DNA of 64,000 nucleotides from Stenotrophomonas sp. ASS1 (lineage in GTDB: Bacteria; Pseudomonadota; Gammaproteobacteria; Xanthomonadales; Xanthomonadaceae). The DNA is taken from the NCBI RefSeq assembly GCF_004346925.1, contig NZ_CP031167.1:640001-704000 (forward strand), read 5' to 3'. Below, one piece after another: positions 25,305 to 36,268 of the stretch. Under the pieces are notes generated by a model, which was given only the letters and a program-made list of their open reading frames with translations, ran no database searches and was not told where the DNA came from. Position numbers and translations under genes: made by a program. Position 1 is the first letter of the stretch. Each line of letters starts with the position of its first letter.

Positions 25305-26809
25305 GTCCTTCGATGTTGCTTTCGCAGTTGCTTCCGGATGTGGCCCTGGCGGGCCACGATCCCGTTTTGACCGGCCTGGTGCTGGACAGCCGCGCCGTGC
25401 GCCCCGGCAATGCCTTCGTCGCCATCGCCGGTTTCGGCGCGCATGGCCTGGGCTTTGTCGAGCAGGCCCGTGCGGCCGGCGCTGGCGCCATCCTGTTCGA
25501 ACCGCCGGCACCGGTCGAACTGCCGGCACCGGACGATGCGATCGCTGTGCCGGGCCTGCGCGCGCGCATGGGTGCGATGGCCGACCAGTTCCATGGCGCA
25601 CCGTCGCGGGCGATGGCGATGGTGGGCGTGACCGGCACCAACGGCAAGACCTCCACCGTGCAGCTGCTGGCCCAGGCCTGGCACCTGCTCGGAACGCCCA
25701 GTGGCAGTATCGGCACGTTGGGCGCCGGACTTTATGGTTCGGTTGAGCCGACCGGTTTCACTACGCCGCTGGTGCTGCAGATGCATGCGCTGCTGGCGCA
25801 GCTGCGTGATGCCGGTGCGCGCGCGGTAGCGATGGAAGTCAGCTCGCACGCGCTGGACCAGGGCCGCGTGGATGCGGTGCACTACGACGTGGCGGTGTTT
25901 ACCAATCTCACCCGCGACCATCTGGACTACCACGGCGACATGGCCAGCTACGGCGCGGCCAAGGCACGGCTGTTCCATCGCCCGGGACTGAAGGCCGCGG
26001 TGATCAATCTTGACGACGCGTTCGGTCGCCAGCTGTTCGCCGGCCTCCCGGCGGGCGTGCAACCGATCGGCCTGAGCTCGCGCGGTGCCACCGATGCCAG
26101 CGTGCGCGCCGAGGCGCTGCAGCTGGACGGCCGTGGCATTGCCTTCGAACTGGTCATCGACGGCCAGCGCGCGGCGGTGCAGTCGCCGCTGCTGGGCCGC
26201 TTCAACGTGGACAACCTGCTGGCCGTGGCCGGCACCCTGCACGCGCAGGGTCAGCCGCTGCCGCGCATTGCCGAGGTGTTGTCGGCGCTGCAGCCGATCC
26301 GTGGCCGCATGAACCGCCTGGGCGGCGAAGACGGCCTGCCGACCGTGGTGGTCGATTACGCGCATACCCCGGACGCACTGGAACAGGCGCTGGACAGCCT
26401 GCACGGCCACCTGCAGGGCACGCTGTTCTGCGTGTTCGGCTGCGGTGGCGAGCGTGATACCGGCAAGCGCCCGCAGATGGCCGCGATCGCCGAGCGCTTG
26501 GCCAACCAGGTCATCGTCACCGACGACAATCCGCGTGGCGAAGATGGCGACGTGATCGTGGCCGACATCCTGGCCGGCTTCACCGATGCCTCCGCCGTGA
26601 CCGTGCAGCGCAGCCGCGCGCGTGCGATCGGCCTGGCGGTGAAGCGTGCCGGTGCCGGCGACATCATCCTGATCGCTGGCAAGGGCCACGAGCCGTACCA
26701 GGAAGTGAATGGCGTGCGCCATGACTTCGACGACACCGAAGTGGCCGCCGCTGCGTTGGCCGCCAAGGCCGGTGTGCTCAGCGCGCAGGCCGGGGAGGGC
26801 ATCGCATGA
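25301..26809 (+). CDS. murE: UDP-MurNAc-tripeptide synthetase MurE
   Basis: It adds the third amino acid to UDP-MurNAc-dipeptide in the cytosol. ATP site [10 protein letters not shown] at about residue 110; substrate motif TDDNPRGED near 405. The DNPR tetrad marks the meso-diaminopimelate-specific type, as expected for a Gram-negative. Length 502. The carbamylated-lysine region ([13 protein letters not shown]) is intact. Coupled by ATGA overlaps to ftsI and murF. Confidence 0.97.
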   Translation: MSPSMLLSQLLPDVALAGHDPVLTGLVLDSRAVRPGNAFVAIAGFGAHGLGFVEQARAAGAGAILFEPPAPVELPAPDDAIAVPGLRARMGAMADQFHGAPSRAMAMVGVTGTNGKTSTVQLLAQAWHLLGTPSGSIGTLGAGLYGSVEPTGFTTPLVLQMHALLAQLRDAGARAVAMEVSSHALDQGRVDAVHYDVAVFTNLTRDHLDYHGDMASYGAAKARLFHRPGLKAAVINLDDAFGRQLFAGLPAGVQPIGLSSRGATDASVRAEALQLDGRGIAFELVIDGQRAAVQSPLLGRFNVDNLLAVAGTLHAQGQPLPRIAEVLSALQPIRGRMNRLGGEDGLPTVVVDYAHTPDALEQALDSLHGHLQGTLFCVFGCGGERDTGKRPQMAAIAERLANQVIVTDDNPRGEDGDVIVADILAGFTDASAVTVQRSRARAIGLAVKRAGAGDIILIAGKGHEPYQEVNGVRHDFDDTEVAAAALAAKAGVLSAQAGEGIA

Positions 26810-28200
26810 AGCGCACTCTGCTTTCGCTGATCGCACACTGGGCCGGCGGCGAGATCCACGGCGACGACGTGGCCATCGATGCGGTCAGCAATGACACCCG
26901 CAGCCTCGGCCCGGGCAGCCTGTATGTGGCGCTGCGCGGCGAGCGTTTCGATGGCCATGACTTTGCCGCCGACGCGCAGGCGCGCGGTGCCAGCGCGCTG
27001 CTGGTCGAGCGCCTGCTGCCGACCGAACTGCCGCAGGTGCTGGTGGCCGACAGCGAACTGGCGCTGGCGAAGATCGCCACCGGCATGCAGCGTGACCGTG
27101 ATACCGAGGTGTTCGCGATCACCGGCAGCAACGGCAAGACCAGCGTGAAGAGCCTGCTGCTGTCGGTCCTGCAGCAGGTGGCCCGTCATGCGCACAAGGT
27201 GGTCTACGCCAACCCGGGCAACCGCAACAACGAGATCGGCCTGCCGCTGGCAGTGATCGATGCCCCGGAAGATGCCGACTACGCTGTCTACGAGATGGGC
27301 GCGGGCAAGCCGGGTGACATCGCCTACCTGACCGACATCGCCCGCCCGCGTTATGCGCTGGTCAACAACATCGCCCCGGCGCACCTGGAACGCATGGGCA
27401 GCCTGCTCGGCGTGGCAGTGACCAAGGGCGCGATCTATGCCGCGCTGCCGGCCGATGGCGTGGCCGTGATCAACGTCGACGATGCCTACGGCCGCTGGTT
27501 CGAACAGCACTTCGTCGGCACCCCGCCGCGCTGCCGCGTACTGCGCTATGGCCTGGAGCACACCGCGGACATCACCGCGCGCGACATCCGCGCCGGCGCG
27601 CAGGGCAGCCAGTTCACCCTGGTCGCACCGGGCGGCGAAGCCCGCGTGGTGCTGGGCCTGCCGGGTCGCCACAACGTCAGCAATGCGCTGGCCGCTGCCA
27701 GCCTGGCGCTGGCCGCCGGTGTCGATCTGGCGCTGATCGCGGCCGGCCTGGCCGAAGCACAGCCGGTACCGGGCCGCCAGATCGCCCATCAGCTGCGCAA
27801 CGGCGCGGTGCTGGTGGACGACAGCTACAACGCCAACCCCGGTTCGCTGGCCGCGGCCATCGACGCCCTGGCCGCCGCGCCGGAAGAGGGTTGGCTGGTG
27901 CTGGGCGACATGCGCGAGCTGGGTCCGGACGCCGAAGCGCTGCACGCGCAGGCAGGGCTCCGCGCGCGCGCTGCTGGCCTCAAGCGCCTGTATGCGCTGG
28001 GCCCGCTCAGCGCCGCTGCCGCCACCGCCTTCGGTGAAGGCGGCCGTCATTTCGCCACCCATGACGCGCTGTCGCAGGCGCTGAAGGACGAGCTGCACGC
28101 CGGCGTGCGCTGCCTGGTCAAGGGTTCCCGTGGCAGCGCCATGGACACGATTGTCAAAGCGCTGCTGGCGCAAGGAGAGGAATCCCCGCATGTTGTATGA
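26806..28200 (+). CDS. murF: UDP-MurNAc-tripeptide:D-Ala-D-Ala ligase MurF
   Basis: It completes the pentapeptide by adding the D-Ala-D-Ala made by Ddl (33.2 kb). ATP loop [13 protein letters not shown] at about residue 105; [25 protein letters not shown], and [16 protein letters not shown] are family motifs. 464 residues, normal length. Its stop lies 11 bases inside mraY, so translation is coupled. Confidence 0.97.
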   Translation: MKRTLLSLIAHWAGGEIHGDDVAIDAVSNDTRSLGPGSLYVALRGERFDGHDFAADAQARGASALLVERLLPTELPQVLVADSELALAKIATGMQRDRDTEVFAITGSNGKTSVKSLLLSVLQQVARHAHKVVYANPGNRNNEIGLPLAVIDAPEDADYAVYEMGAGKPGDIAYLTDIARPRYALVNNIAPAHLERMGSLLGVAVTKGAIYAALPADGVAVINVDDAYGRWFEQHFVGTPPRCRVLRYGLEHTADITARDIRAGAQGSQFTLVAPGGEARVVLGLPGRHNVSNALAAASLALAAGVDLALIAAGLAEAQPVPGRQIAHQLRNGAVLVDDSYNANPGSLAAAIDALAAAPEEGWLVLGDMRELGPDAEALHAQAGLRARAAGLKRLYALGPLSAAAATAFGEGGRHFATHDALSQALKDELHAGVRCLVKGSRGSAMDTIVKALLAQGEESPHVV

Positions 28201-29275
28201 ACTGGCTCGATGGTTGCAGCAGTTGGAGAGCCTGTTCGGGCTGTTCAACTACCAGACGTTCCGCGCCATCCTTGCCGCGTTGACGGCCCTGTTCCTGTCG
28301 CTGTGGCTCGGCCCGGCGATGATCCGCAAGCTTGCCCAGTTCAAGGGCGGCCAGCCGATCCGCAAGGACGGTCCGCAGACCCATTTCTCCAAGGCCGGTA
28401 CGCCGACCATGGGCGGTTCGCTGATCCTGCTCACCATCACCCTGTCGGTGCTGATGTGGGCCGACCTGCGCAACCGCTACGTGTGGCTGGTGCTGGCGGT
28501 GATGCTGTGCTTCGGCGCCATCGGCTGGTATGACGACTGGATCAAGATCGTCCGCCGCGACCCGAACGGCCTGAAGTCGCGCTGGAAGTACCTGCTGCAG
28601 TCGATCTTCGGCCTGGCCGCGGGCCTGTTCCTGTTCTACACGGCCGACGTGCCGGCGGCGCTGACCTTCTACATCCCGATGTTCAAGTCGATCGCGCTGC
28701 CGCTGGCCGGCATCGGATTCGTGGCCATCGCCTACTTCTGGATCGTCGGCTTCTCCAACGCGGTGAACCTCACCGACGGCCTGGACGGCCTGGCGATCAT
28801 GCCGACCGTGCTGGTGGCCTGCGCACTGGGCGTGTTCGCCTACGCCTCGGGCAACGTGGTGTTTGCCAACTACCTGCAGATCCCGCAGATCCCGGGCGCC
28901 GGCGAGCTGGTCATCATCTGCGCGGCCATCGCCGGTGCGGGCCTGGGGTTCCTGTGGTTCAACACCTATCCGGCCATGGTGTTCATGGGCGACATCGGCG
29001 CGCTGGCGCTGGGTGCGGTGCTGGGTACGATCGCAGTGATCACCCGTCAGGAGCTGGTGCTGGTGATCATGGGCGGCGTGTTCGTCATCGAAACGCTGTC
29101 GGTGATGATCCAGGTCGCCTCGTTCAAGCTGACCGGCAAGCGCGTGTTCCGCATGGCGCCGATCCACCACCACTTCGAACTGAAGGGCTGGCCGGAGCCG
29201 CGCGTGATCGTGCGCTTCTGGATCATCTCGGTCGTGCTCGTGCTGATCGGCCTGGCCACGTTGAAGGTGCGCTGA
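28190..29275 (+). CDS. mraY: Phospho-MurNAc-pentapeptide translocase MraY
   Basis: It transfers phospho-MurNAc-pentapeptide to undecaprenyl phosphate, giving lipid I. A polytopic protein of 361 residues with about ten membrane helices. Cytoplasmic catalytic motifs are all present: [30 protein letters not shown], and [14 protein letters not shown] near the C-terminus. The start [11 protein letters not shown] follows an AGGAGAGG ribosome-binding site inside murF. ftsW begins one base after its stop; murD, normally between them, is missing. Confidence 0.97.
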   Translation: MLYELARWLQQLESLFGLFNYQTFRAILAALTALFLSLWLGPAMIRKLAQFKGGQPIRKDGPQTHFSKAGTPTMGGSLILLTITLSVLMWADLRNRYVWLVLAVMLCFGAIGWYDDWIKIVRRDPNGLKSRWKYLLQSIFGLAAGLFLFYTADVPAALTFYIPMFKSIALPLAGIGFVAIAYFWIVGFSNAVNLTDGLDGLAIMPTVLVACALGVFAYASGNVVFANYLQIPQIPGAGELVIICAAIAGAGLGFLWFNTYPAMVFMGDIGALALGAVLGTIAVITRQELVLVIMGGVFVIETLSVMIQVASFKLTGKRVFRMAPIHHHFELKGWPEPRVIVRFWIISVVLVLIGLATLKVR

Positions 29276-29276
29276 G

Positions 29277-30599
29277 ATGAACGACCTGTCCCGCCAGGCA
29301 ACACGCCTTGAGGCCATCGAAGGCAGCTACGACAAGTGGCTGCTGGGCGCGATCATCGCGCTCACGGGCATCGGCGTGGTGATGGTGGCGTCCAGCTCGA
29401 TCGCTCTGATGAGCAGCCCGTTCTACTACCTCAACCGCCACCTGATCTTCCTGGCGGTGGGTATCGTGCTGGCGGTCGTAGCCGCCCGCACTGAACTGAA
29501 GTCCATCGAGCAGTACAACCAGATGCTGCTGCTGGGCTGCTTCGTGCTGCTGCTGGCGGTGTTCGCACCGGGCCTGGGCAGCACGGTCAACGGCGCACGC
29601 CGCTGGATCAATCTGGGCATCTCCAAGTTCCAGACGGTGGAAGCGGTGAAGGTGCTCTATATCGTCTGGCTGTCCAGCTACCTGGTGCGCTTCCGCGACG
29701 AGGTCAACGCGACCTGGCCGGCGATGCTCAAGCCACTGGGCGTGGCCGGTGCGCTGGTGCTGTTGCTGCTGCTGCAGCCGGACTTCGGTTCCTCGACCCT
29801 GCTGCTGGCGATCACCGCCGGCATGCTGGTGCTGGGCGGTGTGAACATGCCGCGCATGTCGATGCCGGTGATCATCGGCCTGGTCGGCATGAGCGCGCTG
29901 GCGATCATCGAGCCGTACCGCATGCGCCGCATTACCTCCTTCCTCGACCCGTGGGCCGACCAGCAGGGCGACGGCTACCAGCTGTCCAACGCGCTGATGG
30001 CCGTGGGCCGCGGCGAGTGGACCGGCGTTGGTCTGGGCAACTCGGTGCAGAAGCTGTACTACCTGCCGGAAGCACATACCGACTTCATCTTCTCGGTCAC
30101 CGCGGAGGAGTTCGGCTTCCTCGGCACCTGCGTGATCGTGGCCCTGTACGCGCTGCTGGTCGGCCGCACGTTCTGGCTGGGCATGCGCTGCGTGGAAATG
30201 AAGCGCCACTTCTCCGGCTACATCGCCTTCGGCATCGGCCTGTGGATCAGCATGCAGACCTTCGTTTCGATCGGCGTGAATCTGGGTATCCTGCCGACCA
30301 AGGGTCTGACCCTGCCGCTGATCTCCTCCGGCGGTTCGTCGGTGCTGATGACCTGCGTGGCGATGGGCCTGCTGTTGCGCGTCTCCTATGAGCTCAAGCG
30401 CGCCGAGCGTCGCCAGGCCGTGCGCATCGGCGGTGGCGACGAGGCCGTGGCCGATGCACCCGTGGACGCGCCGGCCGCGCCGGCTGCGGCCAGCGTGCCG
30501 ATGAGCGCCGAGCCGACGGCTGCCGCTGCAGCGAACGCCGCACGCGGTACCAGCCGCCTGCAGTCGCGCATCGAACCGACCTTCGGGAGGCTGTCATGA
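29277..30599 (+). CDS. ftsW: Septal peptidoglycan polymerase FtsW
   Basis: A SEDS-family glycosyltransferase that polymerises lipid II at the septum together with FtsI. 440 residues, about ten membrane helices; SEDS motifs [27 protein letters not shown], and [17 protein letters not shown] are intact. The C-terminal 60 residues are an Ala-rich cytoplasmic tail. It starts one base after mraY and overlaps murG by ATGA. Confidence 0.96.
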   Translation: MNDLSRQATRLEAIEGSYDKWLLGAIIALTGIGVVMVASSSIALMSSPFYYLNRHLIFLAVGIVLAVVAARTELKSIEQYNQMLLLGCFVLLLAVFAPGLGSTVNGARRWINLGISKFQTVEAVKVLYIVWLSSYLVRFRDEVNATWPAMLKPLGVAGALVLLLLLQPDFGSSTLLLAITAGMLVLGGVNMPRMSMPVIIGLVGMSALAIIEPYRMRRITSFLDPWADQQGDGYQLSNALMAVGRGEWTGVGLGNSVQKLYYLPEAHTDFIFSVTAEEFGFLGTCVIVALYALLVGRTFWLGMRCVEMKRHFSGYIAFGIGLWISMQTFVSIGVNLGILPTKGLTLPLISSGGSSVLMTCVAMGLLLRVSYELKRAERRQAVRIGGGDEAVADAPVDAPAAPAAASVPMSAEPTAAAAANAARGTSRLQSRIEPTFGRLS

Positions 30600-31684
30600 G
30601 CGCAGCCACCGATAACGTGCGCCCGGTGATGATCCTGGCTGGTGGCACCGGCGGTCACATCTTCCCCGGCCTGGCCGTGGCCCGCGTGCTGCGCGCGCGC
30701 GGCGTACCGGTCACCTGGATGGGCGCCGATGGTGCGATGGAAACCCGCCTGGTGCCGCAGCACGACATTCCGATCGACACGCTAGCCATCACCGGCCTGC
30801 GCGGCAAAGGCAAGCTGGCCCTGCTGGGCGCGCCGTGGCGGCTGATGCGCGCGCTGCGTGCCGCCGGCATGATCATCCGCAAGCGCCAGCCGCGTGCGGT
30901 GGTCGCCTTCGGTGGTTTCGCGTCCGGCCCGGGGGGCATGGCCACACGCCTGCACGGTCTGCCGCTGCTGGTGCACGAACAGAATCGCGCTCCCGGCATG
31001 ACCAATCGCATCCTGTCGCGCTATGCGCGCCGGCTGCTGACCGGCTTCCCGGGCACCTTCGCCAAGGGCGAAGAGTTCGTCGGCAACCCGGTACGTGCGG
31101 AGATCGCCGCCATCGCACCGCCGGAACAGCGTTTCGCTGACCGCCAGGGTCCGCTGCGCGTGCTGGTGGTCGGTGGCAGCCAGGGCGCGCGTGCGCTCAA
31201 CACCGGCGTGCCGCAGGCGATTGCTGCGCTGGGCACGAGTGTGCCGGTGCAGGTTCGCCACCAGAGCGGCGAAAAGCTGCATGCCGAAGCGGTCGAGGCA
31301 TATGCCAAGGCCGGCGTGCAGGCTGAAATCACGCCGTTCATCGCCGACATGGCCGAGGCCTTTGCCTGGGCCGATCTGGTGGTGTGCCGTGCGGGCGCTT
31401 CGACGCTGGCCGAGCTGTGTGCGGTGGGTGTCGGCAGCGTGCTGGTGCCTTTCCCCGCTGCCGTCGACGATCACCAGACCCGCAATGCGGAGTACCTGGT
31501 CGAGCGCGGCGCGGCGGTTTTGCTGAAGCAGGACGGAACGCTGGCCGACGGCATTGCCGCACTGCTGCGCGATCTGTCCGAAAATCCCGCCCGCCGCATG
31601 CAGATGGCGCAAGCCGCGCGTGCCCTGGCCAAGGTCGATGCCGCCGAGCGCATCGCCGATATCATTCTTGAGGAAGCTGTATGA
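30596..31684 (+). CDS. murG: Lipid II synthase MurG
   Basis: A membrane-associated glycosyltransferase that adds GlcNAc to lipid I. 362 residues. GT-B fold motifs: [17 protein letters not shown] with the Gly-rich loop, [24 protein letters not shown], and [11 protein letters not shown]...[17 protein letters not shown] for UDP-GlcNAc binding. Normal length. Its stop codon overlaps a 15-codon mini-frame that leads into murC. Confidence 0.97.
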   Translation: MSAATDNVRPVMILAGGTGGHIFPGLAVARVLRARGVPVTWMGADGAMETRLVPQHDIPIDTLAITGLRGKGKLALLGAPWRLMRALRAAGMIIRKRQPRAVVAFGGFASGPGGMATRLHGLPLLVHEQNRAPGMTNRILSRYARRLLTGFPGTFAKGEEFVGNPVRAEIAAIAPPEQRFADRQGPLRVLVVGGSQGARALNTGVPQAIAALGTSVPVQVRHQSGEKLHAEAVEAYAKAGVQAEITPFIADMAEAFAWADLVVCRAGASTLAELCAVGVGSVLVPFPAAVDDHQTRNAEYLVERGAAVLLKQDGTLADGIAALLRDLSENPARRMQMAQAARALAKVDAAERIADIILEEAV

Positions 31685-31728
31685 AGAAGGCATGCCACCG
31701 CGCCTGCCCTGCGCGAGGCCGCGCATGA
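31681..31728 (+). CDS. 15-codon frame linking murG and murC
   Basis: ATG at 31681 overlaps the murG stop by ATGA, and its own stop overlaps the murC ATG by ATGA. It reads [15 protein letters not shown]. It may be a translational relay that hands ribosomes from murG to murC rather than a functional peptide. The ORF is seen; expression is inference. Confidence 0.4.
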   Translation: MKKACHRACPARGRA

Positions 31729-33161
31729 TCCGTCGCCTGCACGACACCAACGACCTGGTGCGCGCGTTCCCGCGCGTGCATTTCGTCGGCATCGGCGGCA
31801 CCGGCATGAGCGGTATCGCCGAAGTGATGCTGACGCTGGGCTATGAGGTGTCCGGCTCGGACAACGCCGACAACGTGGCGACCCGTCGCCTGGCCAGCCT
31901 GGGTGCGCGCATCATGCGCGGCCACTCCGCAGCCAACGTGCTGGGCACCGACTGCGTGGTGGTCTCCAGCGCCATCCGCGAAGACAACCCGGAACTGATG
32001 GAAGCGCGCAGCCAGCGCATTCCGATCATGCCGCGTGCGGCGATGCTGGCCGAGCTGATGCGCTTCCGCCGCGGCATCGCTGTGGCCGGTACCCATGGCA
32101 AGACCACCACCACCAGCCTCACCGCTGCAGTGCTGAGCGAAGGCGGGCTCGACCCGACGTTCGTGATCGGTGGCCAGCTGCTGGCTGCCGGCGCCAACGC
32201 CAAGCTGGGCGGTGGACAGTGGCTGGTGGCCGAGGCCGACGAAAGCGATGGCAGCTTCCTGCGCCTGAACCCGCTGATGTCGATCATCACCAACATTGAC
32301 GCCGATCACCTGGAGAACTACGGCAACGACTTTGCCCGCGTGCAGGCGGCGTTCGCCGAGTTCCTGCAGCGCCTGCCGTTCTACGGCCTGGCGGTGCTGT
32401 GCATCGACGATCCAGAAGTCGCGGCTCTGGCTGCCAAGACCCCGCGCCACGTGATGAGCTACGGCATGAGCCCGCAGGCCGACGTGCGCGCCGAGAACGT
32501 GGTGCAGGAAGGCTCGCGCATGCGCTTCACCCTGCGCCTGCCGCAGGGCACCAGCCAGGAAGTGGTGCTGGCGCTGCCGGGCAAGCACAACGTACTCAAC
32601 GCGCTGGCCGCCGCTGCGGTGGGCTGGCAGCTGGGCGTGGCACCGGACGCGATCGCGCGCGCACTGGAAGGCTTCGCCGGTGTCGGCCGTCGCTTCAACG
32701 ATCTGGGCGAAGTGACCACCGCCAGCGGCGCCAAGGTCCGCATCATCGACGACTACGGTCATCACCCGAGCGAGCTGGAAGCGGTGTTCGCCGCCGCCCG
32801 TGGTGGCTGGGCCGACAAGCGCCTGGTGGTGGCCTTCCAGCCGCACCGCTACAGCCGTACCCGCGACCAGTTCGACAAGTTCGCCGCAGTGCTGTCCAGC
32901 GTCGATGCACTGGTGCTGAGCGAGGTCTACCCGGCCGGCGAGGAACCGATTGCTGGTGCCGATTCGCATGCGTTGGCCCGCGCCATCCGTGCGCGTGGCC
33001 GCAGCGAGCCGGTGGTGGTGGGCAAGGCCGCCGAGCTGGCCAGCGTGCTGCCGGACGTGCTGCAGGACGGTGACCTGCTGCTGATGATGGGTGCCGGCGA
33101 CATCGGTGCCGTGGCCACCCATATCGCGGTGGAAGGCTTCAAGGGGGAGGGCGAGGCGTGA
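31725..33161 (+). CDS. murC: UDP-MurNAc:L-alanine ligase MurC
   Basis: It adds the first amino acid to UDP-MurNAc. 478 residues. Rossmann loop [13 protein letters not shown] at about 18-30, ATP loop [12 protein letters not shown] near 120, ADESDGSFL, and DDYGHHPSE are family hallmarks. ATG at 31725 was chosen because it yields the conserved N-terminus shortly before the UDP-binding loop and overlaps the preceding mini-frame. ddl overlaps its end by GTGA. Confidence 0.97.
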   Translation: MIRRLHDTNDLVRAFPRVHFVGIGGTGMSGIAEVMLTLGYEVSGSDNADNVATRRLASLGARIMRGHSAANVLGTDCVVVSSAIREDNPELMEARSQRIPIMPRAAMLAELMRFRRGIAVAGTHGKTTTTSLTAAVLSEGGLDPTFVIGGQLLAAGANAKLGGGQWLVAEADESDGSFLRLNPLMSIITNIDADHLENYGNDFARVQAAFAEFLQRLPFYGLAVLCIDDPEVAALAAKTPRHVMSYGMSPQADVRAENVVQEGSRMRFTLRLPQGTSQEVVLALPGKHNVLNALAAAAVGWQLGVAPDAIARALEGFAGVGRRFNDLGEVTTASGAKVRIIDDYGHHPSELEAVFAAARGGWADKRLVVAFQPHRYSRTRDQFDKFAAVLSSVDALVLSEVYPAGEEPIAGADSHALARAIRARGRSEPVVVGKAAELASVLPDVLQDGDLLLMMGAGDIGAVATHIAVEGFKGEGEA

Positions 33162-34120
33162 GCGCGCTGACCTTCCCGCCGCTGCGCGTGACCGACCCGG
33201 CCGTGTTCGGCCGCGTCGCCGTGCTGCTCGGCGGCAGTTCCAGCGAACGCGAGGTGTCGCTGGACTCCGGCCGCAACGTACTGGAAGCGCTGCATTCGCG
33301 CGGCGTCGATGCATTCGCGGTGGATGGCATTCCGGCGCTGGCCAAGGCGCTCGCCGCCGGTGGCATCGATCGCGTGTTCAACATCCTGCATGGCCACAAC
33401 GGTGGCGGTGAGGACGGCATCGTGCAGGGCCTGATGGACGCCTTCGGCGTGCCGTACACCGGCTCGAACGTGCTGGGCTCGGCGCTGAGCATGGACAAGA
33501 TCCGCACCAAGCAGGTGTGGTTGTCGCTGGGCCTGCCCACCCCGCAGTACCGGAAGGTGGACGCGACCACGGTGCATGCACTGGCAGCCGAACTGGGCCT
33601 GCCGGTAGTGGTGAAGCCGGCCAATGAAGGCTCCAGCGTGGGTATCAGCCGGGTCACCGACGACGCCGGCCTCGATGAAGCCGTGGCGCTGGCCGCGCGC
33701 TACGACGGCCAGCTGCTGATGGAACAGATGGTGGTGGGCGACGAACTGACCGTGGCCATCCTCGACGATGTCGCACTGCCGTCGATCCGCATCGTGCCCA
33801 AGGGCCAGTGGTACGACTACAACGCCAAGTACATCGCCGAGGACACCCAGTACCTGTGCCCAGGCCTGGACGGTGACGACGAAGAGGAAATCCGCCGCAT
33901 CGCGCTGGCCGCGTTCCGTGCCGCCGGCTGCCGTGGCTGGGGCCGCGTGGACGTGATGCGCGATCGCAGCAGCGGCCGCTTCTTCCTGCTGGAAGTGAAT
34001 ACCGCGCCGGGCATGACCAGCCATTCGCTGGTGCCCAAGGCCGCAGGCCAGGCCGGCATCAGCTTCGAAGAGCTGGTGTGGCGCGTGCTGGAACAGACCC
34101 TGGAGGCCTCGCACGCATGA
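33158..34120 (+). CDS. ddl: D-alanine--D-alanine ligase (DdlB type)
   Basis: An ATP-grasp ligase that makes D-Ala-D-Ala for MurF. 320 residues from a GTG start with a strong GGGGGAGG upstream. Motifs: [40 protein letters not shown], and [15 protein letters not shown]. It overlaps murC (GTGA) and ftsQ (ATGA). Stenotrophomonas may carry a second ddl elsewhere; this copy belongs to the dcw operon. Confidence 0.96.
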   Translation: MSALTFPPLRVTDPAVFGRVAVLLGGSSSEREVSLDSGRNVLEALHSRGVDAFAVDGIPALAKALAAGGIDRVFNILHGHNGGGEDGIVQGLMDAFGVPYTGSNVLGSALSMDKIRTKQVWLSLGLPTPQYRKVDATTVHALAAELGLPVVVKPANEGSSVGISRVTDDAGLDEAVALAARYDGQLLMEQMVVGDELTVAILDDVALPSIRIVPKGQWYDYNAKYIAEDTQYLCPGLDGDDEEEIRRIALAAFRAAGCRGWGRVDVMRDRSSGRFFLLEVNTAPGMTSHSLVPKAAGQAGISFEELVWRVLEQTLEASHA

Positions 34121-34866
34121 ACGCGGTGCTGCGCATCTTCGTCTGGCTGTTGGCGCTGTCGGTGGTTGCACTGCCGGTGGTGGCCGTGGTCAATGGCTGG
34201 GTCGGCGCCGAGCGCTGGCCGCTGGCGAAGCTGCGCGTGCATGGTGAGTTCAAGCGGGTGCCGGCCGAGCAGTTGCAGCAGGTACTGCTGCCGTACGCGC
34301 ACGCGGGCTTCTTCGCGGTCAAGCTGCAGGATGCGCAGGACGCACTGGAACAGCTGCCGTGGGTGGAAAGCGCGCAGGTGCGCAAGCAGTGGCCGGACGT
34401 GCTGGAAGTGACCCTGGTCGAGCACAAGCCGTTCGCGCGCTGGGGCAACGACCGCCTGGTTTCCGAGCAGGGCAAGTTGTTCCCCACGCCGAAGAAGCTG
34501 GCCGATCTGGCGCTGCCCGAACTGGACGGCCCCGACAGCCAGACCGAAGAAGTGATGAAGCTGTACAGCGACTCGCGTGCATTGTTCGCACCGGCCGGCG
34601 TCGACGTGCGCCGGGTGACGATGGATGCGCGCGGCAGCTGGTCGCTGGTGCTGAGCAACGGTACCGAAGTGGTGGTCGGCCGCGACGACGCGCGCTCACG
34701 CATGCAGCGCTTCGTCAAGGTGCTGCCGCAGCTCAACCGTCAGGACGCGCCGATCGAGCGCGCCGATCTCCGTTACACCAATGGTTTCACGCTGAGCTGG
34801 GGTACCCCGGCCACGCCGGCGAAAACGCCGGCGACCCCAGCCAGCAGGACGCAGGAAAGGACATGA
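34117..34866 (+). CDS. ftsQ: Cell division protein FtsQ
   Basis: A bitopic inner-membrane protein, 249 residues, which joins FtsB and FtsL in the divisome. N-terminal helix [17 protein letters not shown] (about 7-26), POTRA domain from about 35 ([20 protein letters not shown]), then the beta domain. There is a Pro/Thr/Ala-rich tail ([15 protein letters not shown]) not shared with most FtsQ proteins; its codons form a strong hairpin (34798-34839) just before ftsA. ATGA overlaps with ddl and ftsA. Confidence 0.95.
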   Translation: MNAVLRIFVWLLALSVVALPVVAVVNGWVGAERWPLAKLRVHGEFKRVPAEQLQQVLLPYAHAGFFAVKLQDAQDALEQLPWVESAQVRKQWPDVLEVTLVEHKPFARWGNDRLVSEQGKLFPTPKKLADLALPELDGPDSQTEEVMKLYSDSRALFAPAGVDVRRVTMDARGSWSLVLSNGTEVVVGRDDARSRMQRFVKVLPQLNRQDAPIERADLRYTNGFTLSWGTPATPAKTPATPASRTQERT

Positions 34867-36098
34867 ATCGCAAGGGTGACAAATCGCTGATCGTTGGCCT
34901 GGACATCGGCACCTCCAAGGTGGTGGCGCTGGTGGGCGAGTACTCGCCGGGCAACCCGATCGAAGTGATCGGCATCGGCTCGCACGAGTCGCGCGGGCTC
35001 AAGCGTGGCGTGGTGGTGGACATCGAATCGACCGTGCAGTCGATCCAGCGCGCGGTGGAAGAAGCCGAGCTGATGGCCGGCTGCGAGATCCGCTCGGTGT
35101 ATGCCTCGATCTCCGGCAACCACGTGCAGTGCAAGAATTCGCCCGGCATCGTGCCGATCCGCGACGGCGAAGTGACCTGGGGCGACCTGGATCGCGTGCT
35201 CGATGCGGCCAAAGCAGTGGCGATTCCGGCCGACCAGAAGATCCTGCACGCGATCCCGCGCGAGTACGTGCTGGACGATTCGCAGGAAGGCATCCGCAAC
35301 CCGGTCGGCATGACCGGCGTGCGCCTGGAAGTGCATGCCCATCTGGTGGTGTGCGCGCAGTCGGCTGCGGCCAACATCAGCAAGTGCGTCCAGCGCTGTG
35401 GCCTGCAGGTGGACGACCTGGTGCTGTCCTCGCTGGCCTCCAGCGTGGCGGTGCTGACCGCCGACGAGCGCGAGCTGGGCGTGGTGCTGGTCGACATGGG
35501 CGCCGGCACCACCGATATCGCGGTGTTCGTGCAGGGCGCGATCTGCCACACGGCTTCGCTGCCGATCGCCGGCGACCACGTCACCAATGACATCGCGCAC
35601 ATGCTGCGCACGCCGACCCCGGAAGCCGAGCAGATCAAGGTGCGCTATGCCTGCGCCCTGGCCCAGCTGGCCACCGCCGAGGAAAGCATCCAGGTGCCGT
35701 CGGTGGGCGACCGCCCGCCGCGCCGCATGCCGCGCCATTCGCTGGCGCAGGCCGTGCAGGGCCGCTACGAGGAAATCTTCGAGATGGTGCAGGCCGAACT
35801 GCGCCGCTCCGGCTTCGAGGAACTGGTGCGCGCCGGCATGGTGCTGACCGGTGGCGCTTCGAAGATGGAAGGCGTGGTCGAACTGGCCGAGGAAATGCTG
35901 CAGATGCCGGTTCGCGTGGGCATCCCGCAGCACGTCACCGGCCTGGGCGAAGTGGTGGGCAACCCGGTGCATGCCACCGGCGTGGGCCTGCTGCTGATGG
36001 GCAGCCAGATCGAGCACCCGCGGCGGCCGTCGCTGCCGACCGGGCGCGCTGGAAGCATGTTCAAGAAACTCAAGACCTGGTTCCGCGGCGAGTTCTGA
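34863..36098 (+). CDS. ftsA: Cell division protein FtsA
   Basis: An actin-like ATPase that anchors FtsZ to the membrane. 411 residues. Phosphate-1 loop VGLDIGTSKVVALV, phosphate-2 VLVDMGAGTTDIAVF, adenosine motif MVLTGGASKMEGV. The C-terminal amphipathic helix SMFKKLKTWFRGEF is the membrane-targeting sequence. It is followed by a 170-bp spacer, the largest inside the cluster, before ftsZ. Confidence 0.97.
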   Translation: MNRKGDKSLIVGLDIGTSKVVALVGEYSPGNPIEVIGIGSHESRGLKRGVVVDIESTVQSIQRAVEEAELMAGCEIRSVYASISGNHVQCKNSPGIVPIRDGEVTWGDLDRVLDAAKAVAIPADQKILHAIPREYVLDDSQEGIRNPVGMTGVRLEVHAHLVVCAQSAAANISKCVQRCGLQVDDLVLSSLASSVAVLTADERELGVVLVDMGAGTTDIAVFVQGAICHTASLPIAGDHVTNDIAHMLRTPTPEAEQIKVRYACALAQLATAEESIQVPSVGDRPPRRMPRHSLAQAVQGRYEEIFEMVQAELRRSGFEELVRAGMVLTGGASKMEGVVELAEEMLQMPVRVGIPQHVTGLGEVVGNPVHATGVGLLLMGSQIEHPRRPSLPTGRAGSMFKKLKTWFRGEF

Positions 36099-36268
36099 CG
36101 CGGAACCCGTAACACCGGGCATCGCCCGGGCGCAGCACCCGCAGTACCCGTAGCACAACGCAACACCGGCAACACACAACCCACACAGCCGCAACGCCGG
36201 CATGCAGCAGGACGGCAGGACGCCCGAATGCCCATGCCAGCCAAAGCGGATACAACGAGGACACGGAC
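36099..36268 (+). promoter_or_regulatory. ftsA-ftsZ spacer: hairpin plus C/A-rich, G-poor tract
   Basis: A hairpin CCGGGC-ATC-GCCCGG (36115-36129) is followed by about 85 bases of mostly C and A (36131-36215), unlike anything else in the window. C-rich, G-poor RNA is the usual Rho loading signal, so this could attenuate or separate ftsA and ftsZ expression. A weak ribosome-binding site, ACGAGGACACGG, precedes ftsZ. Confidence 0.45.

Noticed and set aside
23277..25601. 774-codon leftward open frame opposite ftsI/murE
   Set aside because: High-GC third-position bias makes antisense frames stay open; it covers well-identified genes and shows no domain, only low-complexity Arg/His/Gly residues.
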